Notes: generated by a model not told the origin, from the sequence alone. Positions 21,259 through 34,235 are shown, counted from the first letter of the stretch. The stretch is DNA of 64,000 bases from Sordariomycetes sp. S80-01Y (GCA_037042185.1 JAXQJY010000021.1:682001-746000); one strand, 5' to 3'. Made by a program: numbers and translations.

Positions 21259-23596
21259 TCAGAAAGGCCTGGCGTCGAGGTACGCTTGCGCTTTGGCCCA
21301 TGCAGTCTTAACACCGTCCGCCAGACCCCCTTCCATACTTTGAACGCCCGTGTTGAGTACGCCAAAGAAGTCCACGGCGATGCGGAAGTCCTCTACCAGA
21401 TGAGTGGCGTGGGGGACAAAGGTTTCCGGGAATGCGGCCAGCTTGCCAGCGCGCGTCTCCTTATCGTAGCTAATTTCGTCGTCGTCGAAGAAGGTCCGCA
21501 CAGCAATGCCAAGGCCGATGTCAGGTTCCTCGGAGAACGGGAGTCTACATGAAGTTAGAGGTTGAGGTGAAATAGGAAGCTTGAAATTCACTCACCGTGA
21601 GCTGATTTCGACCTGGTCCTCGCGATCACGCTTGCTCTGGGCAAACATGAACATGTTGGCAATGATGGCCTCAATGAGATCGCGATCTGCGTCCCTGACA
21701 GTTGTCGACAGCGAGCGGAAGGCCAGGAGGCTGCGATTCAGCGGTCCGGTGTATCCAAACGCCTGGTGCCTCAGCTTGAGCAGCGAGGAGACCTCGGAAA
21801 TCAGCGCAAGACTGGCCTTCTCCTCATCGGAGCCTTTCCGCGGGTATCCTGCGCGCTCCTCGCGAGGCTTGTTGCTGAGTAACCCTAGCTTGATGAGCTC
21901 AAAGGCAAGTAAAGCAGCTTGTTCCAACCGGTCTCTTTGGACCTCGTCGTCCACCACGTCGCCAATTGAAATCATGGTGGCAGCCAGTCCGTGACCCCAT
22001 GCGTTCAGGCTGTGGTCCTTGTTGACGTATCCGCGTAGATGCAGGAACCGGAATATCGCGACTGAAGTAACAAGGGTCGTGCTATCGATCCCCTTGATGT
22101 GTTTATTCTTGGCGATCGTCTTGGGTACGAAGTCCTCATACTGCAGCGCGCACACTGCAGACCCTACTGGGCCAGCAACAGCAGGGTAAAGACCCGGTGG
22201 CAGATCTTCCTCCTTGACATCCCAGGTGCCAACGTCAGCCGAAGGTTGCGGTACAAGTCCGCTGTGGTTCAGAGTGTAGGCGAAATTGGAGTCGTACCAG
22301 ACCCGTAACGTGATGGCCTTGTGCGCAATGCCTCTGTGAACGCGCGGGACAATCAATCCTAGAGTCTGTTCCTTGATCGGAACAATTTGTGACGAGACGA
22401 GTTTCTTGTACTCGTTCGAAGCTTGGCCATCCAAAGTTGGCTGCACCAGTATTTGACCGTGTGTTATGCAGTTCAGAATACGGGAGCCGATGAGACCAGT
22501 GTTGAGATAGTGGAACAGCTCGGCAGGGAGCTGCAAACCCAGATACTCATGGTTGTTTTGGGTCAGGCGGTCGTAGTCGTTGACTCTCACCTCGCCGCTT
22601 TCTGCGATGTGAATGAAGTGATTCACGGCCAGTCGCGCCTTGCGATACTTGTCCAGCCAGTCAGGGTCCCGCGCCTGGACCGCATCGTTGAAGGCGCTGC
22701 AGACGACTGCAACGTCCTTCTGGGAGGTCCTCAGATAGTTCACCGCGTCTTGAAAAGAGGGGCTCATTGGGTTGACCTGGTCATTTTCCATTGCTGGGAA
22801 CGGCGACAGAAAGGAGGTTCCCGTCATCAGGATCGCGTCGATTAGGGTGGCCTCGCCGATGCCATTCTGGCGAAGAAGCTTCTGCTTGGAAAGTGCCGTC
22901 ATCTTCTTGTGCTCCCAGTCTATGGTGCGGATGATGTGATCCTTGACTGGGTATGCAAGGAGCTCCTGAGGACCCATAACGGCAGCAACTTGGTCGGAGT
23001 CGATCATCTCAAAGTAGCCAAGCTGGTATCTGTTAGATCTGCATGTACAGGAGCTTTTGGGACTATGTTTACCTGAGCGCACGCATTGTACGGGGCGACA
23101 ATGAAGTGAAGGCTCCTGTTCTTGAGTTCCCTCTGCAGAAGTGGGTAGAGGCTCCTTACGGAGTACGCACCTAGACATGTGAGTAGCCACTTCGGTGACG
23201 AGCCGAGAGTTTCATACCAGGATTTTGTCCAAACGTGTCGACAGCCTCCGTCGCGTGCGAGTCTGAGTAGAGCTGCCAGGCATGGTTGGTCCTTTCATTA
23301 GCAGCCCGTGCACGCCTCAACGACACATTTTCTTGTCCAGTGAGGGACTGCCCATCGAAGACAAACAATGGGACTATGCGGTTCTCGGCGAACAGGTCAA
23401 GCATCACGTTGATGTGTGCTTCAATCCCCGTAAGTCCCCCCAGAGCCGGTAGCAGAGGCTCACGCGCTGGTTCATTGTCGAGTAACAAGCTCAACCAGTA
23501 CGTTGCATCGATAGCCAGGGAGCAGTCCTCCAAATCGGCCAGGCTCACCGTCGTGGCCTGGTCGTTGAGGTACTTGTCCTCATTGAGCATCGGCAT
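21259..23596 (-). CDS. MKT1: MKT1-like post-transcriptional regulator (XPG/PIN-like)
   Basis: This is a homologue of yeast Mkt1, a cytoplasmic XPG-fold protein that with Pbp1 controls mRNA translation and stability. It has four exons: 23596-23218, 23170-23073, 23022-21596 and 21544-21259; 729 aa. The N-terminal PIN/XPG-N part shows LADLEDCSLAIDATYWL and IVPLFVFDGQSLTGQ. The XPG-I part follows from exon 2 (GAYSVRSLYPLLQREL, APYNACAQ) into exon 3 (LGYFEMIDSDQVAAVMGPQE), then the Mkt1-specific middle domain (TFLSPFPAMENDQVNP). The C-terminal Mkt1 domain contains HGLAATMISIGDV and ends LDARPF. The start at 23596 (MPMLNED) matches the family; the frame is open 50 codons further upstream but that part has no similarity. 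Confidence 0.9.
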
Positions 23597-25065
23597 CTTG
23601 AAGTGTCGACCTAATGCCACGCCTTCGATCGTATTCGCAGTCACCAGCCGATGGTTTGTGTGGGCCGGCTGGCGTCGAGGAGGTGTTGGAGAAGGGGTCG
23701 TTCGTGTTTCGAGAGGCAACGCAGTCGAGGTCGCAACGGTCTGCAAAGGATTTCGGAGCCCAGAATAATCTTGGAGGGGAAGCAGCGTCTCGGCTTGCTC
23801 GCGCTGCTGCCGTGTTGTACCAGCAGTCAGCCGTGCGAGTTGCAGCTGTCGGCGGCTTGCTGAGGTTACAGAGCTTCGTGGAGCTTAAGCGGGATTGTCA
23901 GGCGCAATTGAGGACACAAAACGCACTAGCCAAGGTCGTAAGGGTTGTGGGATGACAGAAGTTGGCTTCCCAGGAGGTCGCGGGGCGGTCGAAACCCTGC
24001 GTGCGTGTTTAGACTCGAGTGTCGTGTGATTAGCAGGCGGTCTCCAGGCACAAGAGCAGCGAGGGAAGTCAGGGACGATGCTGTCCAGGTCACTGTTGCA
24101 GGGGTGGAATGTGTGTGCCAGGAGCCTGCCAGGTGCGGTTTCGGGAGCTGGGGTGCAAATCTCAGCCTCACAGCCTGCCCCACGACGGGACCTTCCCGCC
24201 GCCGCTTTAGTGGCATCGATTTGCGCACCGGCCCTTTGCCCAAATGGGTGGTGCTACGAAAGTTATTCGTTGTAATTACACCACCCACCGGCAAAGTTTC
24301 ATGTGGAACAGCCCAGGGTAAAGAAGGGGAGGATTGAAATGTAAACTCCATGAATTCTGAGCCCGCACATCTAGATGCCCATAAGCCCAGCACATGCTAC
24401 TTCTTGAAACTGATGCCCCGAGGTGCAATCGGGACGACAGCTCGTCACCGCCTCCATCCCGAAAGCCCAGTGTAGGACCCTAGGTAGTAAGTACTCCGGC
24501 ATAGTGGAATATAGTAGGTAGTGGCAGATCCGGACTTCATGTGGGTTGGAACAAATCCCTTTGCAATGTTGCCCATGCCATCGTTCAATCAGAAGTTCCC
24601 ACAGTGCATGTGAAGGGGTGCTGCACGCTGTGAGTCGTGAGCGTTGCTCACTGGAGCCCAACAACCCCCCAACTCAAGTCGTTCGTATCAAAGCCAGTGA
24701 CTACATCGTCGAATCTGCGAATGCAAACCTGTAGACCACATCTGATCGTCGACAGTGGAGTCGTCTTCGAAATCGCGAATCCTAGGATCCCACATGTCCT
24801 CACTAATGCCAGCACAACCAGAATGGACCAGTGAAAGTGTTTTTGAAAATATGAGCCGTGAACCGCCCGGGCAGCCTGGATGATTGTGCTACAAAGACAC
24901 CTCTTTGACGCCACGGGGTAAATTGCCCCGTTTTCCTGTTCTCCCCTGCCTCAGCATCGCAGAAAGAGGATCCGTCCAATGATGTCCCAAACGAAACCAC
25001 TCCTCGCAATCGGTGTCGCTCCCATCATTCCCTTCCCCAACGCATCGTACGCATCGTGACTTCGT
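23597..25065. other. Intergenic between MKT1 and RPS28
   Basis: About 1.5 kb contains the MKT1 promoter and leader and the 3' region of the minus-strand RPS28 gene. Several overlapping short ORFs occur on both strands without recognisable domains. No repeats or RNA genes were recognised. Confidence 0.45.
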
Positions 25066-25396
25066 TTATCGCAACCGACGGGCTTCGCGCTCGGACTCGA
25101 GGAGGCAGAGGATGTCGTCCTCGCGGACTGCGCTCGTTAGCTTGGCGTGCTCCCACTCGCGTGCAATGGCAGGAAGGCCGTACCGGGTCCCTTGACGTTA
25201 CGGATGATGGAACGGCTCTGGTCGTCCATGAACTCAACGCGCACCTGCGTGACACCACCACGAGAACCTATACGCCATCATCAGTCTCCCTTCATCCTCT
25301 CGAGAGCTTTCGCGCGCGGGGCGGTTGAATCGTACCGGTACGGCCGAGGACTCGGGTCACCTTGACGAGCTTGACGGGGGCCTTGGAGGAATCCAT
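25066..25396 (-). CDS. RPS28: 40S ribosomal protein S28 (eS28)
   Basis: This is the small-subunit ribosomal protein eS28, 68 aa, located at the mRNA exit region of the 40S head. It has three short exons: 25396-25336, 25267-25184 and 25127-25066, with introns of 68 and 56 nt. The protein begins [20 protein letters not shown]. Exon 2 gives [20 protein letters not shown] and IIRNVKGP. Exon 3 gives [20 protein letters not shown] and then stop, a near-perfect match to the family over its full length. It is divergent from the 2OG oxygenase gene (start 25938) across 541 nt. It is easily missed because no exon is longer than 84 nt. Confidence 0.96.
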
Positions 25397-25937
25397 TGTG
25401 ACTTAGTTGTGAGAGTGCAAAGTCGGATGTTGCGATTTGGCAAAAGGCTGAGGTCGAGACGTGGGCCGGGATTCTGCGTGTGAAATGTTGGGTGCGGGTC
25501 GGTATGACTTTTGTGCTTATCGTCAGGGTTTTCGCGCCGTGCGGTGGGTTTGCCCTTGCGGTGACAATCACGTGCTGATAAGCAGCCATCCTCGGACGTG
25601 GGAGGAAGCGCCGCCGCGCGGAACGGAGAAATTGCAGCACCGAGTGCGTGGGGCCTGCTCCGAAGCTTAAAGCGGCGCTGCGACACGCGACATCGGATCT
25701 CACCGAAGGTCTTGGAGCTTCATCGTGGTGGGGTGAAGTGGGATGTATGATATTACCTGCCCCTCCATTCCAGATCCTTTTTCTCAGACCTAGGAGCAGA
25801 CTCATTCAATCGCACAATTGTATGTACTCAGTATCATCCTACATTTTGCCATATACAAATTGGTGTTCCGTCAGCAGAAGTTTTGGGTACTCAGCGGATC
25901 GACTCTCGGTCTCTGGACAATCAACCACTCCATCACC
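25397..25937. promoter_or_regulatory. Bidirectional promoter region, RPS28 / oxygenase
   Basis: These 541 nt separate two divergent starts, so both promoters must lie here. No TATA element is obvious close to RPS28. ORFs crossing the region are short and have no family match. Confidence 0.5.
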
Positions 25938-27066
25938 ATGACCATTTCAGCAAATATCCCCATAATCGATCTTTCAGGACCGCAAGAAGATGTTGCTCGT
26001 CAACTCGTCTCTGCAGCTGAAGATCATGGCTTCATCTATATCAAAAACACTGGAAAGGATATACCCGGAGCTGATATCGATGAAGCTTTCCGCCTAGTAA
26101 TTCATTCTTCACACCTTCGAACCGCAGCCTCCTGACGATGAATCAGTCCCGCAAAATATTCGAATCTCCCCTCGAAGAGAAGAAACGCTGCACGATCCAG
26201 ACCAACAACCGCGGGTGGTCTGGCATGGGCTCCGAAACTCTAGATCCCAAGAACCAACGAGTTGGTGATTTCAAGGAGTACTCGCAACTTCGACTCTCCC
26301 CTTGGCTTCAAGCTGACGGAAACTTAGGGCCTTCAACTTCGGTGAGTTCGCCAACGGGAAAGCTCAACAATCACTGCCCGCTCCCATAAAGGACTACGAA
26401 GTCCGCTATGCCTCCTTCGCAGATTCCTGCAAATCTCTCTGCCTCAAGATCCTCCACCTCCTGGGTCTTGGCTTGGATGTCGGGGACTTTTTCTCGAGTG
26501 CACACGAGAAGGAAAAGGGGCCGTCAGGCACAATCCTTCGGTTTCTGAAGTATCCAGCGGCCGAGGCCACCGAACACGAGAATGAGGATGTCAGAGCCGG
26601 CGCGCACTCTGATTATGGAAGCATCACTCTGCTTTTCAGGCTGAAGGGACAAGCTGGTCTTGAGATCTTGAAGAAGGATAATTCGTGGGCCCCTGTACCG
26701 GTATGTCCGCCTGGAACGGAGAATGACGAAAGTCCGCCAATCCTGGTGAATATCGGAGACCTGCTGTCGTATTGGACAAACGGTTTGTTCAGGAGTACGG
26801 TCCATAGGGTTGTCTTTTCGAAACCAGGCGACGGTGGTGTTCAGGGCGAGTCGAATGCAGGAGCAAGGTATTCAATTGCGTTCTTCTGCCATCCTGTGGG
26901 AACCGCACCGCTGGAACCGGTCCCCAGTGAGAGAGTCAAGAGTTACAGTCCCAAGGGGACGGAGAACACGAACCCATACGCCGAGAGGAAGGTTATGACA
27001 GCCGATGAGCATCTGTACATGCGACTCGCTGCGAGTTATGGAGACCTGTATGAGAAGAAGGATTAG
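25938..27066 (+). CDS. 2-oxoglutarate/Fe(II)-dependent dioxygenase (isopenicillin-N-synthase-like)
   Basis: This is a cytosolic non-haem iron oxygenase, 342 aa, in exons 25938-26096, 26147-26277 and 26328-27066 (both introns 50 nt). The N-terminal DIOX_N part shows IPIIDLSGPQEDVARQL and AAEDHGFIYIKNTG, then RLSRKIFESPLEEKKRC across the first junction and GDFKEAFNFGEF across the second. The double-stranded beta-helix carries the metal facial triad: His and Asp in AGAHSDYGSITLL and the distal His in STVHRVVF. Arg in ARYSIAFFCHP is placed to bind 2-oxoglutarate. The substrate cannot be deduced. There is no adjacent biosynthetic cluster, so a catabolic or stand-alone role is as likely as secondary metabolism. 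Confidence 0.9.
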
Positions 27067-27318
27067 GACTCGAGGCACTGCGATGCAGTCAGCAAATAGT
27101 GAGGCAGTGTGGTGAAATGTGATCAGGTATATATTCAGACTATGAGTATGAACATTCCCCGTCCGTCAGTCAGTCATTCATTATGTTCATGATCGTTATC
27201 CAGACAAGTAAATCTCAACAAACAATTTCGCACAAAACTTGCCACGCTGACATCGACAGTGTTACCCAATCCTTGTCCCGATGAAAAAACAGGTCCGGAT
27301 GTGGTAGAGCTGAACGAT

Positions 27319-28895
27319 TCAGGCACTGTTCTCCTTGTCCACGGCTGTGGACGGGTCGGTAAGTGACTTCTCCCATTCATCCATCAGATTGGTGGCGGTG
27401 CGCTTGATGTTGCTCGGAGTGAGACGGTTGACCATGCTGGGAAGGATTTCGCCGAGCTTGGGTGAGAGCATGGGACCCTCTTCGGTTGACGCTGACTTTT
27501 GCTTGCTATCAATTGTCAGTACATCGATCATTGTCACGCACGGGCACGGAGATCTCACGATGAGTCGTCGCTTTCTTCGCCTTCGGGGATGGACTGAATG
27601 TCGTTCATGTCCCCGCTGTTGATGGTTGACCCGCTCCACCGGGTCGACTTGGCCGATGAAGGAGATTCCCAGTTTGTCCAGCCATTATCGTCCAGGGAAT
27701 CAACGGTCAAGGGCGTCCAGGAGAAATGCTTACTTCTCCCAGCTTTGGATTTCTCTGAGGGGGCGCCATCGGTGGATTTTCTAACGGGCGTGGGGGTCGA
27801 CGTGGCCGAAGTGGGAGAATCAAAAGCGGTGCTCACCTTGGGTCGCGCCGCGTTGTTGGGACGAATTGTCTCAACGTCGCCTGATGAAGTCCGGCTGAGA
27901 TTAGAGCTGGATCTTTGCAGGCTGGGCGAACGAAGCGGGGACTGTCCATTGATCGGCTCGTCTCCAACCGTTATCTGGCGAAGGTCATCAACGAAAGTCT
28001 TGAGTCCTGTCCTAAAGTCCTCAAACATGCCAGGGACGCTGGGCTGCTGATGGTGATATGACTGTGGCTGCCAAGACGCTCGTTTCGACAGGTTCGGGTT
28101 CGTGAGCTGGGCAGTTCTGCGCTCAATCGGCGGAAGGGGCAAGCTGATGGGCTCTGTGCTGCGGTTCTGGGAATCCTCATGAATCGCAATGCCGGGATCA
28201 GGCTTGGGGGGTGACAGTAGAGAGAGCGTGCGGGTGTGTCCGCCACGAAGCACTCTGCGTCGGTTCTGAGTGGGTGTATTTTGCTGCTGTTGGAGAAGCA
28301 GCTTTCTGCGATCCAGGTCGACGCTCTGGCGGGCAGACGTGCGCTCGTCGTCCGCATCGAGACCAGCTCGTGGCGTCTCGATCTGCGATTGGCGCTGGCC
28401 ATTCTTCCTGTTGTAGGCCTCTTGGGCTGAGTATTGCTTCTTCAGTGTCGTAAGCTCTCCTTCTGCGCGAGATAGCTCTTCGCGCAACTCTAGCACTCTC
28501 CGCTCCTGCGCAGCGATAGCTATTATAAAATCGTTGGCACTAGAGGGCGATGCGACAGCAGAGTTGTCGGCAATTGGCGTGGGAGGGACAGAAGATTGCG
28601 AGGCGCTGTAAGTGGGCGTTGGCCTCGACGGATCGCTCGTCGGACCAGAAATCGGCAATGTCAGCGATAGTCGATGAGCATTGCGCGAGTTGGGAGAGGT
28701 GGTCTTGGATTGACGACTCGGCGACATCTCAACAGGCAGCGGTGGGGAAGGAGGCGGCATTGCCGTTCTATCGGGGTCCTCGTTCGATGAAGCGAGCGTC
28801 GAGGTCGTGGCCGAAGCCGAGGCCATTACAAAGGGCGTGACCGGAGCGCGATCAGCTGCCGACGAGCGGCGACGGATCTCCTGGTGGGAGGCCAT
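27319..28895 (-). CDS. DUF4048 family protein, probably disordered
   Basis: This is a fungus-specific protein of unknown function with features of the DUF4048 (PF13257) family: a conserved stretch NDFIIAIAAQERRVLELREE leads into a short coiled coil. It is followed by long Ser/Pro/Gln-rich disorder, VPGMFEDFRTGLKTFVDDLR, and a C-terminal SKHFSWTPLTVDSL. Exons are 28895-27559 and 27505-27319 with a 53-nt intron; 507 aa. Exon 2 ends PSNIKRTATNLMDEWEKSLT and then an acidic tail. The frame is open further upstream to an ATG at 29255 (120 more residues), but that stretch is arginine-rich and unlike the family, so MASHQEIRR at 28895 is preferred. No catalytic motif is visible; a scaffold role is only a guess. 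Confidence 0.78.
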
Positions 28896-30331
28896 GTCCA
28901 GACGTCGCTGTAGGAGTTTCTGTAAAGACTGGAAGCCGTGGTTTCTTCTTCGGCGTTTCTGCAAAGGAGTGGCGGGAGCGCTATCAGCCTGGGCTGCTCT
29001 GCGGCGCCGCAGACGGGCGGTGGCGGCGGCGGCTCTAGCAACGAGCGCTCTATTTTCGTGGGTCAGATGGCGATATTCATTGAAAAGAGAGGACGAGATT
29101 CGGTCGACGGCGCAGATGTTGAAGAGAAAGGTGCTCATGAGGCAGCAGACAGGAAACCAAAGCAATAGCTGCTCATCATTGGCAGCGGACGCCAAACACT
29201 GGAAAAGGGTGTGATGATTGCGGGAGGAGCCTTTTGGTGGTTGGTTCCTGGCCAACTTGGCTTTGGCTGGTGCGCAGATTCAGGGGATCGGCCAGGAGAC
29301 GGGGCGTTGCTATTGGACAATGGCCGGCTTGCGCAGCTGCCGGGGGTGTGAAATGAGAGGGCTCTAGAGGGTCTGGAGCTCGACAGGGCACTGCGTCCTG
29401 AAATATGGCAGGGCCGCTAATAGCGACAACGATGGTGACGGTGATGGCGATGGCGATCGGGAGTGACGAAGCTGGGTTTGAAGCGAAGGAGATTGACGTC
29501 TGGCATTCCTGCGCGGCTTGGGGATGTCTCGGGAGGTTATGGGGCAGTTGATGGCAGATGACTCGAGACCTGCATTGAGCAGCAAGGCGGTGCTTTGTTT
29601 ACTTCATCTTATTGCAGCTTGAAACCGAGCATCCGCATGATTGAGGCCACAGACCGGGACAACCGGTGGATCTCGTGCATTTTGGCGTCGTTGTCAGGGG
29701 CTCCAAGCAATCGCAGACACCAACGCTGGTGGAGTGCGGAGTGAGATTCGGGGCCGTCTTTTTAGGGGCCCGTTTCGAGACACTGAACTCTGTTGATTGG
29801 CGGCTTCGGCTCCAGGCCGCAGACGTTGTGGGGACTTGTGTCAATCAGCTTCAGAGGACGCGTGCGACAGAAGCAATTCATCAGATAGGCCTCATTTGGT
29901 TCACAGAAACAGACCAAAGCCTCCATATTGCGCTCTTCGAGGCGGTGCGTTGCGGCTCGTTTGTATGTCTGCAGGTGGATTGCTTGTGACGGTTGGAGGT
30001 CGTCCGCACCCGAACCAGTCACGTGCTGAATCAGCTCACGTGGTTTCACGTCCATGTCGCGTGCCTAGCGCGGGCTCATGCGCGTCACGCTGCGCGAACA
30101 CCCACCGCCCTTGATTCACAGTCCGCCCACAAAGTTGAAGCGGCCTGTGGAGCGGGTTTAGCTTCCTGCTACAGTAGAAAATGCGTGCACAAAGGAGCGA
30201 ACTGCTGCCTGCCAGCCTTCCTTTGACCACATATAAGTTCTTACGCGTCTAGCTTGAAAGACACATCCGATGTCAGAACGCCTACAGGATACACCAGGTA
30301 TCCTGGATGAGATGAGCGTGTACTTCGCGAC
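28896..30331. other. Intergenic between divergent DUF4048 and ligase genes
   Basis: This holds the two promoters and possibly an N-terminal extension of the DUF4048 gene (open frame to 29255). A GATGGN-type simple repeat occurs near 29430-29460. Other ORFs are short and unsupported. Confidence 0.45.
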
Positions 30332-33300
30332 ATGCCTATTCCCTTTGTTTCCGTCTGCGAGCTCCTCGAAGAAGCCCATCAAGCATGCATTGCCCGCAAA
30401 TCCCCGACACCCGCGGTCAAAGCTTGGTTCGCGCGATACCGCACCAAAGTTGACGCCCATGATACAGACTTAGCCGCGCTGCTCTCAACGTTGCTCCCGG
30501 AGAAGCGAACCGATCGAGTCTACTTCATCCAAGCACCTGCCCTCGAGAAGATCATCGGCAGAGGACTATGTTTGAGGAGCTCCAGGATCCCCGAGTTGGC
30601 TCGGTACAGGCAGCCTGGCAGTGGCGTCGATCTTGCAGAGTGCGTGGAGTCCATTCTGACGACAACCCCGAATGCCATCTCTCGTCGAGACCGCGCTTCA
30701 GTAGAAGAGGTCGACCAGCTCCTGCACGGTCTGGCATCGAGAATCAAGTTTAGCTCCCCGGCAATTCGAGCCTCCTCGTCAACTGATGCGCCTGACCGAA
30801 ACGAACTTGCCACCGTCTTCCGAAGGCTTACGAGTTTGGAGGCAAAATGGTTCACGCGCCTTGTCCTGAAAAGCTTCGCGCCTCTGGTTCTCGATGACAT
30901 TGCGATCGGTCGGCTTTGCGATCCTATTCTCCCTTCTATATTGCAGGTACGAGGGGACTTCCGAGACGCAATGAACGTCTTGCAAGCGGCCAGAGACCGT
31001 TTACTTCCCAACGAAAGAGGCCAGATCACTGCCAGAAAGCAGCTGCTCGCTCAGCTCAAGCCCGCGTTAGGCATCAAAGTTGGCAGGCAACATTGGATGC
31101 AGGCCCGCAGTATTCAACACTGCTTAAGCTTGGGCAGTGGGCGCATGAGTGTGGAGGACAAGCTCGACGGAGAATACTGTCAGATCCATGTCGACCTTGC
31201 AAAGACGAGTGGGCAAATCCAGATCTTCTCAAAAAGCGGCAAGGATAGTACTGAGGACAAGGAGGCTCTTCACAGCATCATCCGATCCTCTCTAGACGTA
31301 GGTAAACCCACCTGTCGATTCTCAAAAAGTTGCATTCTGGAAGGCGAAGTAGTAGTGTACAGTGATCATGTGAGTCTTTTCCCTTTCACAATCCGTCCCT
31401 GGCCTTACACTACAAAGGAGAAGAGGATTCTGCCTTTCCACAAGATCCGAAACCATATCACACGCCGTGGTCTGTTTTTAAACACCGACCAGGATTCGTT
31501 GTGAGTCTATATTACCACGTCCCGTGCCAATAGAACGTCTCTAATATCAATAGGCCCAAAGCGGGCGAGCATCTGATGATTGTGTACTACGACATCCTCC
31601 TGCTCGATGACGATTCTTTGCTTGGGGTGCGTCACTCAGAGCGACGCAAGGTCCTATCGAGCCTCATCAAGTGCCAGCTAGGTTGGGCTGAGCTTGCCAA
31701 GTCTGACATCGTTGATTTTGATAGTCGACTTGGAGCATCACATCTGAGGAACATCTTCGCAAAGACCATTGTCAATAAGCAAGAGGGCCTGGTTCTAAAA
31801 GTAGACGAGCCGTATTTCGACTTCTCGATACCTGAGCGGCCATGGTGTGGCCGATGCATCAAGTTCAAAAAGGAGTACATCGGCGGCTTTGGGGATGTTG
31901 GCGACTTCGCGGTTGTCGGTGCCGGCTACGACCCTACAAAGGCGAAGCAGTACAACCTACCGGGCCTGAAATGGACGCACTTCTTTGTTGGATGTCTGAG
32001 AAACAAAGCTGAAGTCGAGCGTTGGTCGGCGATGGCCGACTTCACCGTGGTCAACGTGGTGGAGCTCAACACAACCCAGCTAAGATCAATCTCTCATTGC
32101 AGCAATCCCGCTGCCGTTCCGGTTGCAAGCAATGATAAATTCCTGATCGATATACAGCCAGGCATCTGTACTCGTCCCAGGATGGCCTTTGTTTTCATGC
32201 AACCCCTTGTGGTTGACCTACGTTGCTTCAGCTTCGACAAGATTGGCAACACTGGGTTCTGGAGCCCGCGCTTTCCTGTCGTTTCAAGAGTCCATCTCGA
32301 ACGTGACTTTATGGATGCGTTGACCTTTGAGGAGCTGCAGCAGAAGGCTGCGCAGGCCACCGCAGTCCAGGCGCAGCCTGATAGCCAAGAGAACCTGGAG
32401 TGGATTGCAAAGCTGGAGGCCGCGGATCCTAGAGGAGTCGCAGTGGACGCCGTTAGCCAACTTACGGCTACAACGATGCCCACGCCGTCTCCGCGTCGAT
32501 CAACTCAGAGCTCTTCACAAACTTCACACACCTCGCCGGTCGCGTCTCGCGCGCTCTTCAGGTCAGCCACAGCGCCGAACATCTCACCTCCAGCTCACTT
32601 TGCGGACGTGCCTGGTGTACTTCCATCACAAATTCAACCACAGCCACTAATCAAGCCACCAACTTCTTCAGACCCTCAGCCTCTTTCGCCGTCTCAGACA
32701 AAGCATAGACGGTCACAGAAACGAAGCCCGCCGAGTTCACAGCAAGCCTCACAAGCATCCAAGAGACGACGATCAAGCACGGACAAGGCGCGCTCAGCGA
32801 GCTCACCTGTCTCGAGATCTAACAGCAAGCAAAGGCCGAAACGCAAGCCATTGGCTGAGGTTGACATCAACTCCTCTCAACGTTCCCCCAACTCGTCCCA
32901 GAGCGTATTATCCGGACGAGGCGCGCAAGGGAATATGCCTCGAAAAGCGGAGGTGATTGATCTCACCGGGGAGGCGGAGGAATCCTCCATGACCGCTCCA
33001 TTCAAGCCCGCGACGGCTGGAGGAAGACTAGGTCAGCCGCAAATCGGAGGAAGCACCACGCCAGAGGCACCGGACGATGTCGTCGATGAAAGTGAGAACT
33101 TCGTGAACGGCAAGAAACAGGTGCAGCAAGACTCGAATAATGTGCCCACATCTACCGACTTAGTGGCAGAATTATCAACCAGAGAAAGGCAGCAAGATGG
33201 GTCTCAACAGACCGTTAACTCCCAAGACAGCAATTACGTCAATCTGTTCTTTCCCGGCTGGGATCATGCAGTCAATGAAGAGGTTTTGTCGCATGAATCG

Positions 33301-33852
33301 CTGGTGGCAGCAGAGTGCAACACTTCTCAGCTCAGCGAGGAACGGCTCGAATCCCAAGCCACCGGAGTTCAAATACCAACCGAAGAGGCGACCATTCATG
33401 GTGTGCAAATTGTATCAAGATCAGGTTGCAAGTATGCGGCGGACAAATGCTACTTTGCGACGAGAGACGTATTTCTAGCACCTCACCTCAGAGATCTCCC
33501 GGAAGAGGCCGTAGCCCTTTTGAGAGCCCATGGTGTTGAAGATGCAAGCACCGACATCAGAACCTGGCTCAAGGAGAAGCATGAATACATCTCACCGCAG
33601 ATTGGTGTACGCGCGGAATACAGCGCAGTGCTGCTGGTTGATGGTGTTCAGCACAGTTTGGAAGTTGAAACACTCTGCACAGAGCTTCGTGAAGCTCGGT
33701 CTGAGCAGCCTGAGGGAATTCGCGCCGTTGTCACTATGTATGATTGGAGGGCATTGAGGCATATCACGGTTCACGAGGATTACAGCGTTATGAAGAAGTA
33801 CTACGATGGATTTGGAAACCCTTTCAGGCGATGGTATGTTGGGTTGCTGTAA
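30332..33852 (+). CDS. ATP-dependent DNA ligase domain protein with long disordered tail
   Basis: This is a nuclear ATP-dependent DNA ligase related to the ligase IV group; exons 30332-31369, 31418-31500 and 31554-33852; 1139 aa. The N-terminal DNA-binding domain is followed by the adenylation domain: motif I EDKLDGEY with the nucleophile Lys277, LEGEVVVYSDH, PFHKIRNHITRRG, motif IV QEGLVLKVDEPYF and motif V CIKFKKEYIGG. After the OB region come about 400 Ser/Pro-rich residues with a SUMO-interaction-like VIDLT at 841-845, then a C-terminal globular segment (about 990-1139). Intron 1 (48 nt, GTGAGT...CAAAG) is a multiple of three without a stop; removing it joins SDH to EKRILPFHKIR as in other ligases. 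Domain order differs from canonical LIG4, which has tandem BRCT domains, so LIG4 is not asserted. Confidence 0.85.
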
Positions 33853-34235
33853 CCACTTTGGCAGGCATACTGAATAACGAGTGGACGACTTGGATCCGAT
33901 GACAGACGCCAATATGGGGCATGTATTGAGAAACACTCCGTAGTACTAACGACGAAGCTTGACTATCTGCACAGACTGGCTCTCTCGACGGAAGAAAAGT
34001 GTCCTGAACCGTGATCACAACGGCGACGTTCCATTGTAAGGACGTTGGCTGCTTACTAGAATACATACCGAGGACATAACAGGACGAGTGTGGTGCAGCG
34101 AACGATTTCATTTCCAATCTCACAATATTAAAAGAGTCTGTATGTCTTTATGATATATTATGCTCGTGGATCGTCTGTTTGTTGATGATTAGAACTACCT
34201 GGCCTACCTGTAGTCGCCCCTTTTCGGGTAACTCT

